From the NCBI RefSeq assembly GCF_000833575.1, contig NZ_CP010827.1, positions 1,430,980 through 1,494,979 on the forward strand: DNA of 64,000 nt. Direction: 5' to 3'. Shown here one piece after another: positions 17,566 to 27,033 of this stretch. Under the pieces are notes generated by a model. The model saw only the letters and a list, made by a program, of their open reading frames with translations. It made no database searches and was not told the DNA's origin. How positions within the stretch are numbered: the first letter of the stretch is position 1; every line of letters begins with the position of its first letter. Origin of the DNA: Corynebacterium singulare (GTDB lineage: Bacteria; Actinomycetota; Actinomycetes; Mycobacteriales; Mycobacteriaceae). The position numbers and the translations under genes were made by a program.

Positions 17566-17655
17566 AATGCTCCTCAGCCTAGCGCATGCCGATATCAGCA
17601 CTGCGATACACAATGCAGCAGACGCGCGTCTCCTCGGCATGGCAAGCTTGGAGGT

Positions 17656-18936
17656 ATGACTACTAGGAAAACGACGGAAGATTTTCTCGACTTCATTGCT
17701 GCCAGCCCATCCTCGTATCACGCTGCGGAAGAAGTAGCGCGCCAGCTAATCGACGTTGGATTTAGCCGCCAAGAGGAGACTGATGAGTGGTCGGCAGCGC
17801 CAGGTGGGCACGTGATGGTGCGCGGCGGAGCCGTCATGGCTTGGTACGTTCCGGAGGGCGCTGGCCCGGACTCGGGTTTCCGGATCATCGGTTCCCATAC
17901 CGATTCCCCGGGCTTGGCCCTGAAACCTACTCCGGATTTCGATTCCGCCGGCTGGCAGCAGGTTGCTGTGGAAGTCTATGGCGGCGTGCTTCTTCACAGT
18001 TGGTTTGACCGCGAGCTGACCGTTGGTGGTCAAGTCATGACGAAGGACGGCACCCGCCACCTAGTCACTACCGGCCCGCTACTGCGGCTTCCGTCCTTGG
18101 CTATCCACCTCTACCGCAAGGATGAGTTCAAGCCTGACCGCCAACGCCACATGCAGCCGGTGCTGTCCGTAGGAACACCGGAGACGTCGGTCCTGGGGGT
18201 CGTCGGCAAGCAGCTCGGCATTAGCTCAGAAGACATCGCTTCCTTCAATCTCATTACTGCCGACGCCCAGCGCGGAGCGGTGTTTGGCGCCGGAGAGAAG
18301 CTCATCGCTGCTGGCAGAATGGATAACCTGTCTTCCGTCCATGCGTCGCTGCGGGCGCTGATATCGGCTGCTGAGCAGCTGGGCGTGGCTGATAATTCGA
18401 GCCACAACGACATCCTCGTCATGGCCGCTTTTGACCACGAGGAGGTCGGCTCCTCGTCACGTTACGGTGCTGGCGGGCCCATCCTGGGGGATGTGCTTAC
18501 TCGCACCGCACGGGCACTGGGCGCCACTGAGGAGCAGCGTTTTCAGATGTTCGCTCGCTCCAGCTGCGTCTCCGCAGATGCCGCGCACTCAGTGCATCCC
18601 AACTACGCGGAGAAGCACGATCCCACTCATCACCCCATCATTGGCCAGGGGCCGGTGACCAAGATAAATGGCAACCAGCGCTATGCCTCTGATGCCCAGA
18701 CTGTATCGCTGTGGGAGGACGCGTGCCGCCGCGCTGACGTGCCTTTCCAACGTTTTGTGGGCAACAATGACGTACCATGCGGTTCCACCATTGGGCCCAT
18801 CTCTGCTACCCGTCTGGGCATCCCGACGGTCGACGTCGGAGTCCCGATGCTGTCCATGCACTCAGCACGTGAGCTGGTAGGTGAGCGTGACCAACTATGG
18901 CTCGGCCAGGCTCTTGAGGCATACTTGGTGGGTTAA
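17656..18936 (+). CDS. M18 family aminopeptidase
   Basis: A 426-residue dizinc aminopeptidase (aspartyl aminopeptidase / PepC-like). Metal-site motifs are RIIGSHTDSPGLALKP (His, then Asp), MAAFDHEEVGSSSRYG (Glu, Glu), SADAAHSVHPNY and the final GVPMLSMHSARE (His). It removes N-terminal residues, favouring acidic ones in characterised members, and assembles into dodecamers. GGAGGT just before ATG 17656 fixes the start; the longer open frame upstream is antisense to the nuclease gene. It heads the group running into trmI and the pupylation genes. Confidence 0.93.
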   Translation: MTTRKTTEDFLDFIAASPSSYHAAEEVARQLIDVGFSRQEETDEWSAAPGGHVMVRGGAVMAWYVPEGAGPDSGFRIIGSHTDSPGLALKPTPDFDSAGWQQVAVEVYGGVLLHSWFDRELTVGGQVMTKDGTRHLVTTGPLLRLPSLAIHLYRKDEFKPDRQRHMQPVLSVGTPETSVLGVVGKQLGISSEDIASFNLITADAQRGAVFGAGEKLIAAGRMDNLSSVHASLRALISAAEQLGVADNSSHNDILVMAAFDHEEVGSSSRYGAGGPILGDVLTRTARALGATEEQRFQMFARSSCVSADAAHSVHPNYAEKHDPTHHPIIGQGPVTKINGNQRYASDAQTVSLWEDACRRADVPFQRFVGNNDVPCGSTIGPISATRLGIPTVDVGVPMLSMHSARELVGERDQLWLGQALEAYLVG

Positions 18937-18973
18937 CCCCGTACCCCGCACTCTGTGAAAGGCCCTTGACGCT

Positions 18974-19810
18974 ATGGCTTATTCTGGCCCCTTCAGCTAC
19001 GGCGACCGCGTGCAGCTTACTGATGCTAAGCGCCGTCACTACACCATCATCCTCGAGGAGGGAGGCCAGTTTCATTCGCACAAGGGCATCATCAACCACG
19101 ATGACATCGTGGGCCTCGATGAAGGTTCCGTCATCGACTCCACGCTGGGCAGCTCCTTCCTGCTTTTCCGCCACCTCATGGTGGATCACGTTCTCTCCAT
19201 GCCGCGTGGCGCTGCGGTGATCTATCCCAAGGATTCCGCACAGATTTTGGTCGAGGGCGACATCTTCATGGGAGCCCGCGTGCTGGAGGCCGGCGCAGGT
19301 TCGGGCGCGCTGTCCATGACGCTACTGCGCGCCGTAGGCCCGCAGGGCCACGTTTACTCCTATGAGGTCCGCGATGACCATTTGGAGTATGCCGTGGACA
19401 ACGTCACGGAGTACTTCGGCGAGCAGCCAGAGTGGTGGAGCCCGCGACTGGGAGATCTGGCTGATGTCAGCGTCGAGGATCTCGGGGGCCCGGTTGACCG
19501 CGTGATCCTTGACATGCTCGAACCATGGGAGCACTTGGAGAAGGTGCGCGACATCCTCATTCCCGGCGGCGTGTTCATGACCTACGTGGCCACAGTTCCG
19601 CAACTGATGAAGGTCATGGAAGGCATTCGTGAGCTCAAATGCTTCACGGAGCCAAAGGCCTGGGAGTCCCTCGTGCGTGAATGGAAGGTCGAGGGCCTAG
19701 CTACCCGTCCAGAGCACCGCATGAATGCCCACACGGCCTTCCTTATTTGGACACGCCGCCTTGCAGACGGCGTCACGCCGCCTCGTCCGCAGCGCCGCGC
19801 ACGAAAGTAG
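18974..19810 (+). CDS. trmI: tRNA (adenine-N1)-methyltransferase, m1A58
   Basis: A 278-residue TrmI-type enzyme that methylates A58 in the T loop of tRNAs using SAM. The N-terminal beta domain (GDRVQLTDAKRRHYTIIL) is followed by the Rossmann domain with motif I VLEAGAGSGALSMTLLRAVG, EVRDDHLEYA, and VDRVILDMLEPWEHL near the active site. It works as a tetramer. In actinobacteria it sits immediately upstream of the proteasome-associated ATPase gene, as here. Confidence 0.95.
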   Translation: MAYSGPFSYGDRVQLTDAKRRHYTIILEEGGQFHSHKGIINHDDIVGLDEGSVIDSTLGSSFLLFRHLMVDHVLSMPRGAAVIYPKDSAQILVEGDIFMGARVLEAGAGSGALSMTLLRAVGPQGHVYSYEVRDDHLEYAVDNVTEYFGEQPEWWSPRLGDLADVSVEDLGGPVDRVILDMLEPWEHLEKVRDILIPGGVFMTYVATVPQLMKVMEGIRELKCFTEPKAWESLVREWKVEGLATRPEHRMNAHTAFLIWTRRLADGVTPPRPQRRARK

Positions 19811-19833
19811 GGGGATCGGCCCTCACCGCGCGC

Positions 19834-19839
19834 TAGGGT
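19834..19839 (+). promoter_or_regulatory. -10 box TAGGGT, leaderless start of arc
   Basis: TAGGGT lies exactly 7 bases before ATG 19847, giving the ATPase gene its own promoter inside the cluster. Confidence 0.6.
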
Positions 19840-19846
19840 GGATCCT

Positions 19847-21403
19847 ATGAACGATGCCCCCTACGGTTCCGAGCACACACAGTTGCGCCGCCAGATGGAC
19901 CAGCTTTCTGAGCGCAACACCAAGCTCGCCGCCTTGCTGAAGGATGCACGCGTCAAGCTCCAGCAGCTACTCGCTGAGGTTGATGCCCTCGCAGAACCCG
20001 CGTCCACCTACGGTGTCTTCCTGGGTTATTCCGGCCGCCCTCACGATTCGCGCCGCGATGCCGAGGTTTATACCAATGGGCGCGTCATGCGGGTGAAGAT
20101 TTCTCCTAACCTCGAACCAGGCTCGCTCAAGGTGGGGCAGCAGGTCCGCTTGGGTGAAGGTTTCGTTGTGGTAGAGGCCTGTGCGCCTGTAAGTACCGGC
20201 TCGCTGGGAACACTTCAAGAACGCATTGGCACTGACCGAGCGGTGGTGACCAATTCCGCGGGCGAGGAGCAGGTGATCCTGTTAGCTGCAGACTTGCGTG
20301 ATACCGTCCGTGCCGGGGACACCCTGCTTATTGAGCCGAAGTCAGCCGTGGCTTCCGAGCGTGTCCACAAGACAGAAGTGGCGCAACTGACGTTGGAGGA
20401 AGTCCCCGATGTTTCTTACGAGGATATCGGTGGCCTTGATGAGCAGATTTCCCAGATTCGAGATTCTGTGGAACTGCCTTTCGTGCACCCAGATCTGTAT
20501 CACCAGTTCGATCTTCAGCCGCCCAAGGGCGTGTTGCTCTATGGCCCTCCAGGCTGCGGAAAAACTCTGATTGCCAAGGCCGTGGCTCATTCGCTGTCTG
20601 CCTCCCTGGGCACCACTGCGCCCAGCTATTTCCTCAACGTTAAGGGCCCAGAGCTACTCAATAAGTTCGTGGGCGAAACGGAGCGGCGTATTCGCCTCAT
20701 CTTCGAGCGAGCACGCGAGCTGGCCTCCGAGCAGACCGCGGACGGGAGCCAGCGTCCAGTCATTATTTTCTTCGACGAGATGGAGTCCATCTTTCGCACC
20801 CGCGGTTCCGGTGTGTCCTCCGACATGGAAACCACCGTGGTTCCGCAGCTTCTCACGGAGCTGGACGGCGTAGAAAAGCTCAACAACGTTATCGTTATTG
20901 GTGCTACCAACCGTGAAGAACTTATTGATCCGGCCATCATGCGTCCGGGCCGTCTCGACATCAAGATCCGTGTCAACCGTCCAACCAAACAGGGAGCGCG
21001 AGAAATCTTTGCCCGTCACTTCCCAGACTCGGTGCCGCACGAAGGCGAGCTTGACGCGCTCATCGATGATGCAGTGGAGGACCTGTACGCTGACCGGCCC
21101 TTCGTCAAGTTGCGCTTCGCCAACGCGGAGCCGCGCGTACTGCATTACCGGGACTTTGTGTCCGGTGCGATGATTGCCAATATCGTGTCCCGCGCAAAGA
21201 AGCTGGCTATCAAGGAAGCCTTGACAGCAGCCGACGGCTCGGTATCAGGTATTACCGCAGCGCACCTTCATGAGGCTATTGCCGCCGAGCAAGCAGAATC
21301 AGAGTACGTGCCCACTTCCGCGAACCCGGAGGAGTGGGCCAAGATCGTCGCCGGAACCTCTGTGGGGGCACATGTCACCGGTGTTGAGTTGATGGGAGCG
21401 TAG
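19847..21403 (+). CDS. arc: ARC/Mpa AAA+ ATPase of the pupylation pathway
   Basis: A 518-residue hexameric unfoldase that binds Pup through its N-terminal coiled coil (residues ~8-50) and unfolds tagged proteins. Two OB-type domains follow, then the AAA domain with Walker A GPPGCGKT (233-240), Walker B FFDE (Asp310-Glu311) and the arginine-finger region [14 protein letters not shown]. The C terminus is VTGVELMGA; the GQYL proteasome-docking tail of mycobacterial Mpa is absent. This agrees with Corynebacterium lacking a 20S proteasome. ATG 19847 lies 7 bases after a -10 box. Dop follows 2 bases after the stop. Confidence 0.95.
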   Translation: MNDAPYGSEHTQLRRQMDQLSERNTKLAALLKDARVKLQQLLAEVDALAEPASTYGVFLGYSGRPHDSRRDAEVYTNGRVMRVKISPNLEPGSLKVGQQVRLGEGFVVVEACAPVSTGSLGTLQERIGTDRAVVTNSAGEEQVILLAADLRDTVRAGDTLLIEPKSAVASERVHKTEVAQLTLEEVPDVSYEDIGGLDEQISQIRDSVELPFVHPDLYHQFDLQPPKGVLLYGPPGCGKTLIAKAVAHSLSASLGTTAPSYFLNVKGPELLNKFVGETERRIRLIFERARELASEQTADGSQRPVIIFFDEMESIFRTRGSGVSSDMETTVVPQLLTELDGVEKLNNVIVIGATNREELIDPAIMRPGRLDIKIRVNRPTKQGAREIFARHFPDSVPHEGELDALIDDAVEDLYADRPFVKLRFANAEPRVLHYRDFVSGAMIANIVSRAKKLAIKEALTAADGSVSGITAAHLHEAIAAEQAESEYVPTSANPEEWAKIVAGTSVGAHVTGVELMGA

Positions 21404-21405
21404 AC

Positions 21406-22959
21406 ATGGGAAGAATGAAACGCGTACTTGGTACTGAGACCGAATACGGCATCTCGACGCCATCGAATCCCGCCTTGTCACCCATCGTGTCCTCTACGCA
21501 TGCCGTCGTAGCCTATGCTGCGCTGCACACGGGGGCGCGCTCACGCTGGGATTTCCGTGAGGAGCACCCGCTACGTGACAGCCGCGGCTTCGATCTCAAG
21601 CGCTATCACACGGTGCCCGTTGTTGATCCAAACGCTATCGGTGTGGCCAACGTGGTCACCGCCAACGGCGCACGCTTTTACGTCGATCATGCCCACCCGG
21701 AGTATTCCTCACCGGAGTGCACGAACGCGTGGGATGCCATGGTGTACGACGCCGCCGGGGATCTCATCCTGCGCCGCGCCGCGGAGGCAGTCAACGAGCT
21801 GACAGCCCAGGGAACCTCCGTGCTAACGAACCATGATCCGTGTCCGCCTCTGAAGTTCTACAAGAACAATGTCGATGGCAAAGGCGCTTCTTACGGTAGC
21901 CACGAGAACTATCAATACTCCCGTGACACCAATTTTGAGGACATCGCGCAGGGACTCATTCCTTTCTTCGTGACCCGCCAGGTGGTCACGGGTGCCGGCC
22001 GCATGGGTCTCGGTGCTGACGGCGAAGAGGCAGGGTTTCAGATCTCGCAGCGCGCAGACTACATCGAAACCGAGATTTCCCTGGAAACTACTCTCAACCG
22101 CGGCATCATTAATACCCGCGATGAACCGCATGCGGTGGCTGAGGACTACGGACGTCTGCACGTCATCATCGGGGACGCCACCATGTCCCACACCTCGACG
22201 TTGCTCAAACTCGGCATGACCGCTCTAGTTCTGGATGCTATCGAGGACGGCGTGGACTTTAGCGATCTGCGTTTGGCGGAACCTGTCGCCGAAGTCCAGC
22301 GCGTCAGCCGCGATCTGTCGTTGACGCATGAGCTGGTGCTTGACGACGGCCGCCGTCTCACCGCCCTGGATATCCTCGCCGTCTATCGCGAACGCGTCAC
22401 TGCTACTTCTCCTGCAGAGGAAAAAGTTCTTGACGCCTGGGATGAGGTGGTGGAATTGCTTGCTGAGGATCCACTCAAGGCCGCTCATCTTCTGGATTGG
22501 GTGGCCAAGTACCGGTTGATCAAGGGCTATCTGGACCGCGGTGCTGCAGCGGATGATCCCAGGCTCGCTCTTATTGATCTCCAGTACTCGGACATCGATC
22601 CGGAAAAGTCCCTGTACCACGCACTGGTACGCAAGGGTCAGATGCGCACGCTCGTAAGCGACGATGAGCTCGCGCGTGCGGCGGATAACCCGCCGAGTGA
22701 CACCCGAGCTTTTCTTCGCGGGCGCGCCACCCAGAAGTTTGGGGAAGATGTGCTCGCTGCCTCGTGGCAGTCGCTGACCTTCCGCATTGGTCCGGAAAAC
22801 GGCGCGGAATCCGGTGCTGCCTGTGTGGCGCTGGATGAGACAACCAGGCTGGGGGAGGAGGATATCGGCACGCTGCTCGATTCCGCTGCCACCGCCCCGG
22901 ATTTTGTCGAAGGACTGCGTCAGCTGGGCGTGGCCATCGAGTACCCTACGTTGTATTGA
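21406..22959 (+). CDS. dop: Depupylase / Pup deamidase
   Basis: A 517-residue glutamine-synthetase-like enzyme that removes Pup from substrates and, where needed, deamidates Pup's C-terminal Gln. Visible are GTETEYGISTPSNP, YVDHAHPEYSSPE with the catalytic Asp94, FYKNNVDGKGASYGSHENY and NTRDEPHAVAEDYGRLHVI. Residues ~38-60 correspond to the Dop loop that distinguishes Dop from PafA. Because Pup here already ends in Glu, only the depupylase role should be needed. Its start is 2 bases after arc, so they are translationally linked. Confidence 0.95.
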   Translation: MGRMKRVLGTETEYGISTPSNPALSPIVSSTHAVVAYAALHTGARSRWDFREEHPLRDSRGFDLKRYHTVPVVDPNAIGVANVVTANGARFYVDHAHPEYSSPECTNAWDAMVYDAAGDLILRRAAEAVNELTAQGTSVLTNHDPCPPLKFYKNNVDGKGASYGSHENYQYSRDTNFEDIAQGLIPFFVTRQVVTGAGRMGLGADGEEAGFQISQRADYIETEISLETTLNRGIINTRDEPHAVAEDYGRLHVIIGDATMSHTSTLLKLGMTALVLDAIEDGVDFSDLRLAEPVAEVQRVSRDLSLTHELVLDDGRRLTALDILAVYRERVTATSPAEEKVLDAWDEVVELLAEDPLKAAHLLDWVAKYRLIKGYLDRGAAADDPRLALIDLQYSDIDPEKSLYHALVRKGQMRTLVSDDELARAADNPPSDTRAFLRGRATQKFGEDVLAASWQSLTFRIGPENGAESGAACVALDETTRLGEEDIGTLLDSAATAPDFVEGLRQLGVAIEYPTLY

Positions 22960-23029
22960 GCATAATCGGCTTCTCGCCTTAGCTTTTAGCCCTTCAGCAC
23001 GCTTGTAGCTCACGAAAGGAGCATTCACC

Positions 23030-23221
23030 ATGAGTGGAAATCAATCCCAGGTCAACGCCGGCGGCGGCAACAACTCGGGCGATAATGCCGAGGAGTTTGA
23101 CGCCGGACAGGTCAGCATCAATAGCGCGGGCACAGATGATCTCCTCGATGAGATTGACGGCCTGCTTGAGTCCAACGCCGAAGAGTTTGTGCGCTCCTAC
23201 GTGCAAAAGGGCGGCGAATAA
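23030..23221 (+). CDS. pup: Prokaryotic ubiquitin-like protein Pup
   Basis: A 63-residue, acidic, intrinsically disordered modifier. The C-terminal half [20 protein letters not shown] is the helix that docks on the ATPase coiled coil; the end is YVQKGGE, so the terminal residue is Glu and ready for ligation by PafA without deamidation. AAAGGAG precedes the ATG by 8 bases. It lies between dop and pafA, with pafA starting 2 bases after its stop. Confidence 0.97.
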   Translation: MSGNQSQVNAGGGNNSGDNAEEFDAGQVSINSAGTDDLLDEIDGLLESNAEEFVRSYVQKGGE

Positions 23222-23223
23222 GG

Positions 23224-24651
23224 GTGGGCCAATCCTCCGGTAACGCCCCGGTCTACGCGCGGCGCATCATGGGCATTGAAACCGAGTACGGTATCACGGC
23301 TTCGACGGCTCCTGGACAACGAGCGATGTCCCCAGATGAAATCGCCCGCGTTCTCTTCCGGCCGGTCGTAGCGTCATATTCCTCCTCGAATATTTTCGCT
23401 CCTAATGCCTCCCGCCTGTACCTCGACGTCGGCTCCCACCCAGAGATCGCCACCGCGGAATGCGACAGTCTCAGCCAGCTCATCGCCTATGAACGTGCCG
23501 GTGACCGCATGGTGGACGGAATGGCACGGCAAACTGAAGAAGCTCTGGCCGCCGAGGGCGAAGAGCGCGCGGTGTACCTGTTCAAGAACAACGTCGATTC
23601 CGCTGGAAATTCTTATGGCTGCCACGAGAATTACCTCATCGGACGTCACGTTGTGCTCAAAGACTTCGGTCGAGCCCTGCTGCCGTTTATGATTACCCGC
23701 CAGCTCATCTGCGGTGCCGGCATGATTCAAAAGCCTAAGGGCGAGCAACCAGCTCGTTTCGTTCTCTCCCAGCGCGCTGACCAAGTGTGGGAGGGCGTAT
23801 CTTCAGCAACAACTCGCTCCCGCCCCATCATCAATACCCGCGATGAGCCGCACGGCGATTCCAAACGCTTCCGCCGAATGCACGTCATCGTGGGAGACTC
23901 CAACATGGCTGAGCCCACCTTGGCCCTCAAGGTTGGTTCCACACTGCTCATGCTCGAGATGCTTGAGGCGGGCTTTGACGTTCCGCAGTTCGCCGTGCAG
24001 GACCCGATTCACCACATTCGTGAGATTGCGCTCGATCCCACGGGCCGTACGCGGTTGCCGCTTGATGACGGCGGCACAGCTACCGCCCTTGAGGTGCAGC
24101 AGGCGCTCTGCGCAGCGGCGCAGACGTGGCTTGAGCACCGCGAGGATGCCGGCACGCCGACCGCGGAGATGGCCCGAGTCGTCGACCTCTGGCAGCGGAC
24201 GCTCACAGCCATTGAGACCCAAGATTTCTCTGGAGTGGACCGCGAAATCGATTGGGTTATCAAGCGCAGCCTGCTTGAACGCTACCGCGCGCGCCTGGGA
24301 GGGGAGTGGGCCCACCCCAAATTGGCCCAAATCGACCTGACCTACCACGATATCCGCCCCGGCCGGGGGCTTTTCAGCGTGTTGGAACAGCGTGGGATGG
24401 TGAAACGCTGGATTGATGACGCGACCATCGAGGCTGCCGTTGATAACCCACCACAGACAACCCGTGCCAAACTGCGCGGGGAGTTCCTCGCGGCTGCCCG
24501 CCAACTTGATGCCGCTGTGACGGTGGATTGGACGCGGATGAAGGTCAACCGGCCAGAACCTATGACGGAGGAGTTCTCCGATCCCTTCGTATCCGAGGAT
24601 CAGCGTTTGGACGGGTTGTTAGACTATATGCGTTCACACCACGGCGTTTAG
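23224..24651 (+). CDS. pafA: Pup--protein ligase
   Basis: A 475-residue enzyme that phosphorylates Pup's C-terminal Glu with ATP and joins it to substrate lysines. Key motifs are RRIMGIETEYGITAS (ATP site), LYLDVGSHPEIATAE with the catalytic Asp68 (numbered from GTG 23224), YLFKNNVDSAGNSYGCHENY and NTRDEPHGDSKRFRRMHVI. It is a paralogue of Dop without the Dop loop. GTG 23224 is taken as the start because it directly follows pup; ATG 23269 (MGIETEYG) is an in-frame alternative. Confidence 0.96.
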   Translation: MGQSSGNAPVYARRIMGIETEYGITASTAPGQRAMSPDEIARVLFRPVVASYSSSNIFAPNASRLYLDVGSHPEIATAECDSLSQLIAYERAGDRMVDGMARQTEEALAAEGEERAVYLFKNNVDSAGNSYGCHENYLIGRHVVLKDFGRALLPFMITRQLICGAGMIQKPKGEQPARFVLSQRADQVWEGVSSATTRSRPIINTRDEPHGDSKRFRRMHVIVGDSNMAEPTLALKVGSTLLMLEMLEAGFDVPQFAVQDPIHHIREIALDPTGRTRLPLDDGGTATALEVQQALCAAAQTWLEHREDAGTPTAEMARVVDLWQRTLTAIETQDFSGVDREIDWVIKRSLLERYRARLGGEWAHPKLAQIDLTYHDIRPGRGLFSVLEQRGMVKRWIDDATIEAAVDNPPQTTRAKLRGEFLAAARQLDAAVTVDWTRMKVNRPEPMTEEFSDPFVSEDQRLDGLLDYMRSHHGV

Positions 24652-24670
24652 CACGAAGGAGCCTGCCACC

Positions 24671-25669
24671 ATGGCGTCAGCTGACCGCACCGCACACCGG
24701 GCTCCGGCCTGGGACACAGCCGTTGAAAGGCTCACCAACCTCACTTTCGCTCTTCATGGAGCCGCCCACCAAGGCGGTGTCCCTGACCGCAGCGCTGCAT
24801 GGATCCAAACTCACGTTGAGGGTTATCAGGGGAAGAGCGATGAAGCCTTTAACAAGCAGCTGTCCCGCGACATCGTAACTCTGCAACGCGCGGGTGTTCC
24901 CGTCGTTCACACCAGTGGGCCAGAAGGTCCGCTCTACCGGCTTAACCCCGAGGATTACCAGCTACCACCTGTGGATTTCACCCCCGAAGAAGCCATGGTT
25001 CTGGGTGTTGCCGGGGGCATTGGCACGCCCGGTGGGTTGAGCGATTTCAGTCTTTCGGCATGGACCAAGATCGCAGCTTCAGGTGCGTCGCGCGATCTTT
25101 CTGGGGCTCCGGTGTATACCGCAGTCAATGACATGACAAAACTCAGTCCGGAGCTGGTGAAGGCAATTATCACCGCGGTACGGGCCGGAGTGCGCATCTC
25201 CTTTGATTATTACCCTACGCCGGCCTCCGAACCTATACGCCGCCTCATGGACCCGTGGGGGCTTGTCAACCACCGTGACCGTGTCTACCTCGTCGGTTGG
25301 GATGCTGATCGCGAGGCTCCCCGTACTTTCCGTGCCACGCGCATGAGAAATGTTCGCCGCTCCCGCCAGGAAGCCACGCATCTGGAGCCAAGTGCACCAC
25401 TGCAAGACCTCGTTATCGCCGCACTGGATCGGGGTGAAACCATCAGTGCCATTCTCAACGTGCCGGAAGGCCAAGCAGCCGAACTCGTCGAGGCGGGAAA
25501 CCGCCGCAACGATGGCCTGCTCGAGCTCACAGACGTTCAGCGCGATTGGCTGGTTCGTACTGCCGCTGGCTATGCGCCCGATGTCATCGTGCTGGAGCCT
25601 GAGGAGATCCGCGTCGACATCCTTAGCCTTCTGCGCGGTGGCAGCACTGAGGAGGGGCCTCATGACTGA
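24671..25669 (+). CDS. pafB: WYL-domain transcriptional regulator PafB
   Basis: A 332-residue regulator: N-terminal winged-helix region (residues ~10-90, RLTNLTFALHG.. QLSRDIVTLQRAGVPV), a WYL domain in the middle (ISFDYYPTPASEPIRRLMDPWGLVNHRDRVYLVGWDADRE) and a WCX C-terminal part. In mycobacteria PafB and PafC form a heterodimer activating DNA-damage genes independently of LexA. GAAGGAG precedes the ATG. The last 8 bases overlap pafC, indicating coupled translation in equal amounts. Confidence 0.93.
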   Translation: MASADRTAHRAPAWDTAVERLTNLTFALHGAAHQGGVPDRSAAWIQTHVEGYQGKSDEAFNKQLSRDIVTLQRAGVPVVHTSGPEGPLYRLNPEDYQLPPVDFTPEEAMVLGVAGGIGTPGGLSDFSLSAWTKIAASGASRDLSGAPVYTAVNDMTKLSPELVKAIITAVRAGVRISFDYYPTPASEPIRRLMDPWGLVNHRDRVYLVGWDADREAPRTFRATRMRNVRRSRQEATHLEPSAPLQDLVIAALDRGETISAILNVPEGQAAELVEAGNRRNDGLLELTDVQRDWLVRTAAGYAPDVIVLEPEEIRVDILSLLRGGSTEEGPHD

Positions 25670-26642
25670 TCACTCACGTAAGCTGCAGGCGCTCGTTCGC
25701 TCGCTCAATCTCATTCCGTATCTGCGCAACCACCCGGATCTCACCCCGATGGAAGCGGCAGAGGATCTCGGCATGACCCCAGCGGAGCTGAAAGATGCCG
25801 TGGATAGACTTTTCTGCTCAGGCGTGGGGCGTAATACCGAAGAACTCATTGACTTAAGCTTCAGCTACCGCGACGGCATTGAGATCTACAACGACCAGGG
25901 CTTGACCCAGGCACTGCGCCTTACTCCGACGGAGGCCGGGGCGCTGTTGCTGACGCTTGAATCTCTAGAGGCAATGCCAGGGCTTGTCGACGTCTCCGCT
26001 GTCCATTCCGCCGCCGCCAAGCTGCGCGACATCATGGATGAGAAGACCGCTGCTATCTATGACTCTCTTGCCGCAACTGACCCGGAAGAATCCCAGGTCC
26101 AGGCGGCATTGGCAGGAGCTGTAGACAACCACAAGCAGGTGCGCTTCACTTACTGGAGTATGTCCTCCAACCGCACACGCGAGCGTACTGTGCACCCCGC
26201 TCGTATCTTCATCGTGGATGGTGAACCTTACCTCGTGGCCTGGGATGAGTCCGCTGGTGGAGAAGCGACGGGAGAGCATCGCACCTTCCGTCTTGACCGT
26301 ATGAAGGACGTGGAGGTGCTGGACGCACCGGCAACCCCGCACCTCCGCGAGCTAGACTTCAACCCTGATTCACCGTTTGGTCTAGATCACACTCTCACCG
26401 CTGAGCTCGAGATTCACCAAGAGTTCACCTGGCTAGCAGAGCACTATGACATCACCCTGGGTAAGAACCTTGGAAATGGCCTCATAGCTGCAACGATGCC
26501 GATTGGCTCTGAGGCGTGGTTCACCCGTTTTGCGCTCGGCCAAGGCGATAGGTTGCGGGTTACTGGCCCTGCAAAGCTCGTCCGCGCTATTTCGCAGCAT
26601 AGAAATCGCGCCATCGAGCGTTATACTCAACTCCCAGATTAA
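25662..26642 (+). CDS. pafC: WYL-domain transcriptional regulator PafC
   Basis: A 326-residue partner of PafB: winged-helix N terminus (LVRSLNLIPYLRNHPDLTP..), WYL domain around residues 150-230 (VRFTYWSMSSNRTRERTVHP, FIVDGEPYLVAWDESAG) and a WCX tail. The true start is ATG 25662, preceded by GAGGAGGGGCC and overlapping pafB; the open frame continuing upstream is a shadow of pafB. Presence with pafB next to pafA is the typical actinobacterial arrangement. Confidence 0.93.
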   Translation: MTDHSRKLQALVRSLNLIPYLRNHPDLTPMEAAEDLGMTPAELKDAVDRLFCSGVGRNTEELIDLSFSYRDGIEIYNDQGLTQALRLTPTEAGALLLTLESLEAMPGLVDVSAVHSAAAKLRDIMDEKTAAIYDSLAATDPEESQVQAALAGAVDNHKQVRFTYWSMSSNRTRERTVHPARIFIVDGEPYLVAWDESAGGEATGEHRTFRLDRMKDVEVLDAPATPHLRELDFNPDSPFGLDHTLTAELEIHQEFTWLAEHYDITLGKNLGNGLIAATMPIGSEAWFTRFALGQGDRLRVTGPAKLVRAISQHRNRAIERYTQLPD

Positions 26643-26723
26643 GTGCTCTCCGCGTGCGCTCGTTGCGAGGTGTTCTCCACATCCGTAACACGCACCACCG
26701 ACTATGAAAGAAGGGGCTTCCCC

Positions 26724-26987
26724 ATGACTGTGGGACCTTTGGAAATCGGCCTTGTCGTCCTCGTAATCGTGCTGCTCTTCGGCGCTAAGAAGCTTCCGGA
26801 GCTCGCTCGTTCCGTGGGCCGTTCCATGCGTATCTTCAAGTCCGAGGTCAAAGAAATGAAGGACGAGAACAACACCGCTGACGGTCAAGGCCAGATCGCT
26901 GCCGCTAAGAAGAACGACGAGGACTTCTGGAACAGCCCGGAGATGCAGCCGCGCTCCACCAAGCCGGTAGACGGTACCCAGAACTAA
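26724..26987 (+). CDS. tatA: Sec-independent translocase subunit TatA
   Basis: An 87-residue protein with one N-terminal membrane helix ([13 protein letters not shown], residues ~7-20), the Tat [16 protein letters not shown] hinge and amphipathic helix, then a polar tail. It forms the pore-like assembly for exporting folded proteins with twin-arginine signals. ATG 26724 follows GAAAGAAGGGG; the upstream open frame is non-coding. TatC follows after 46 bases. Confidence 0.95.
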   Translation: MTVGPLEIGLVVLVIVLLFGAKKLPELARSVGRSMRIFKSEVKEMKDENNTADGQGQIAAAKKNDEDFWNSPEMQPRSTKPVDGTQN

Positions 26988-27033
26988 ACACCATTCACGC
27001 CATCTTTCTGCCTGAGAGGGGAGGACGTGTGCC

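Noticed and set aside
16750..17655. N-terminal extension of the M18 aminopeptidase frame by ~300 codons
   Set aside because: The extra part is antisense to the RecB-like nuclease gene; GGAGGT before ATG 17656 and family length fix the start.
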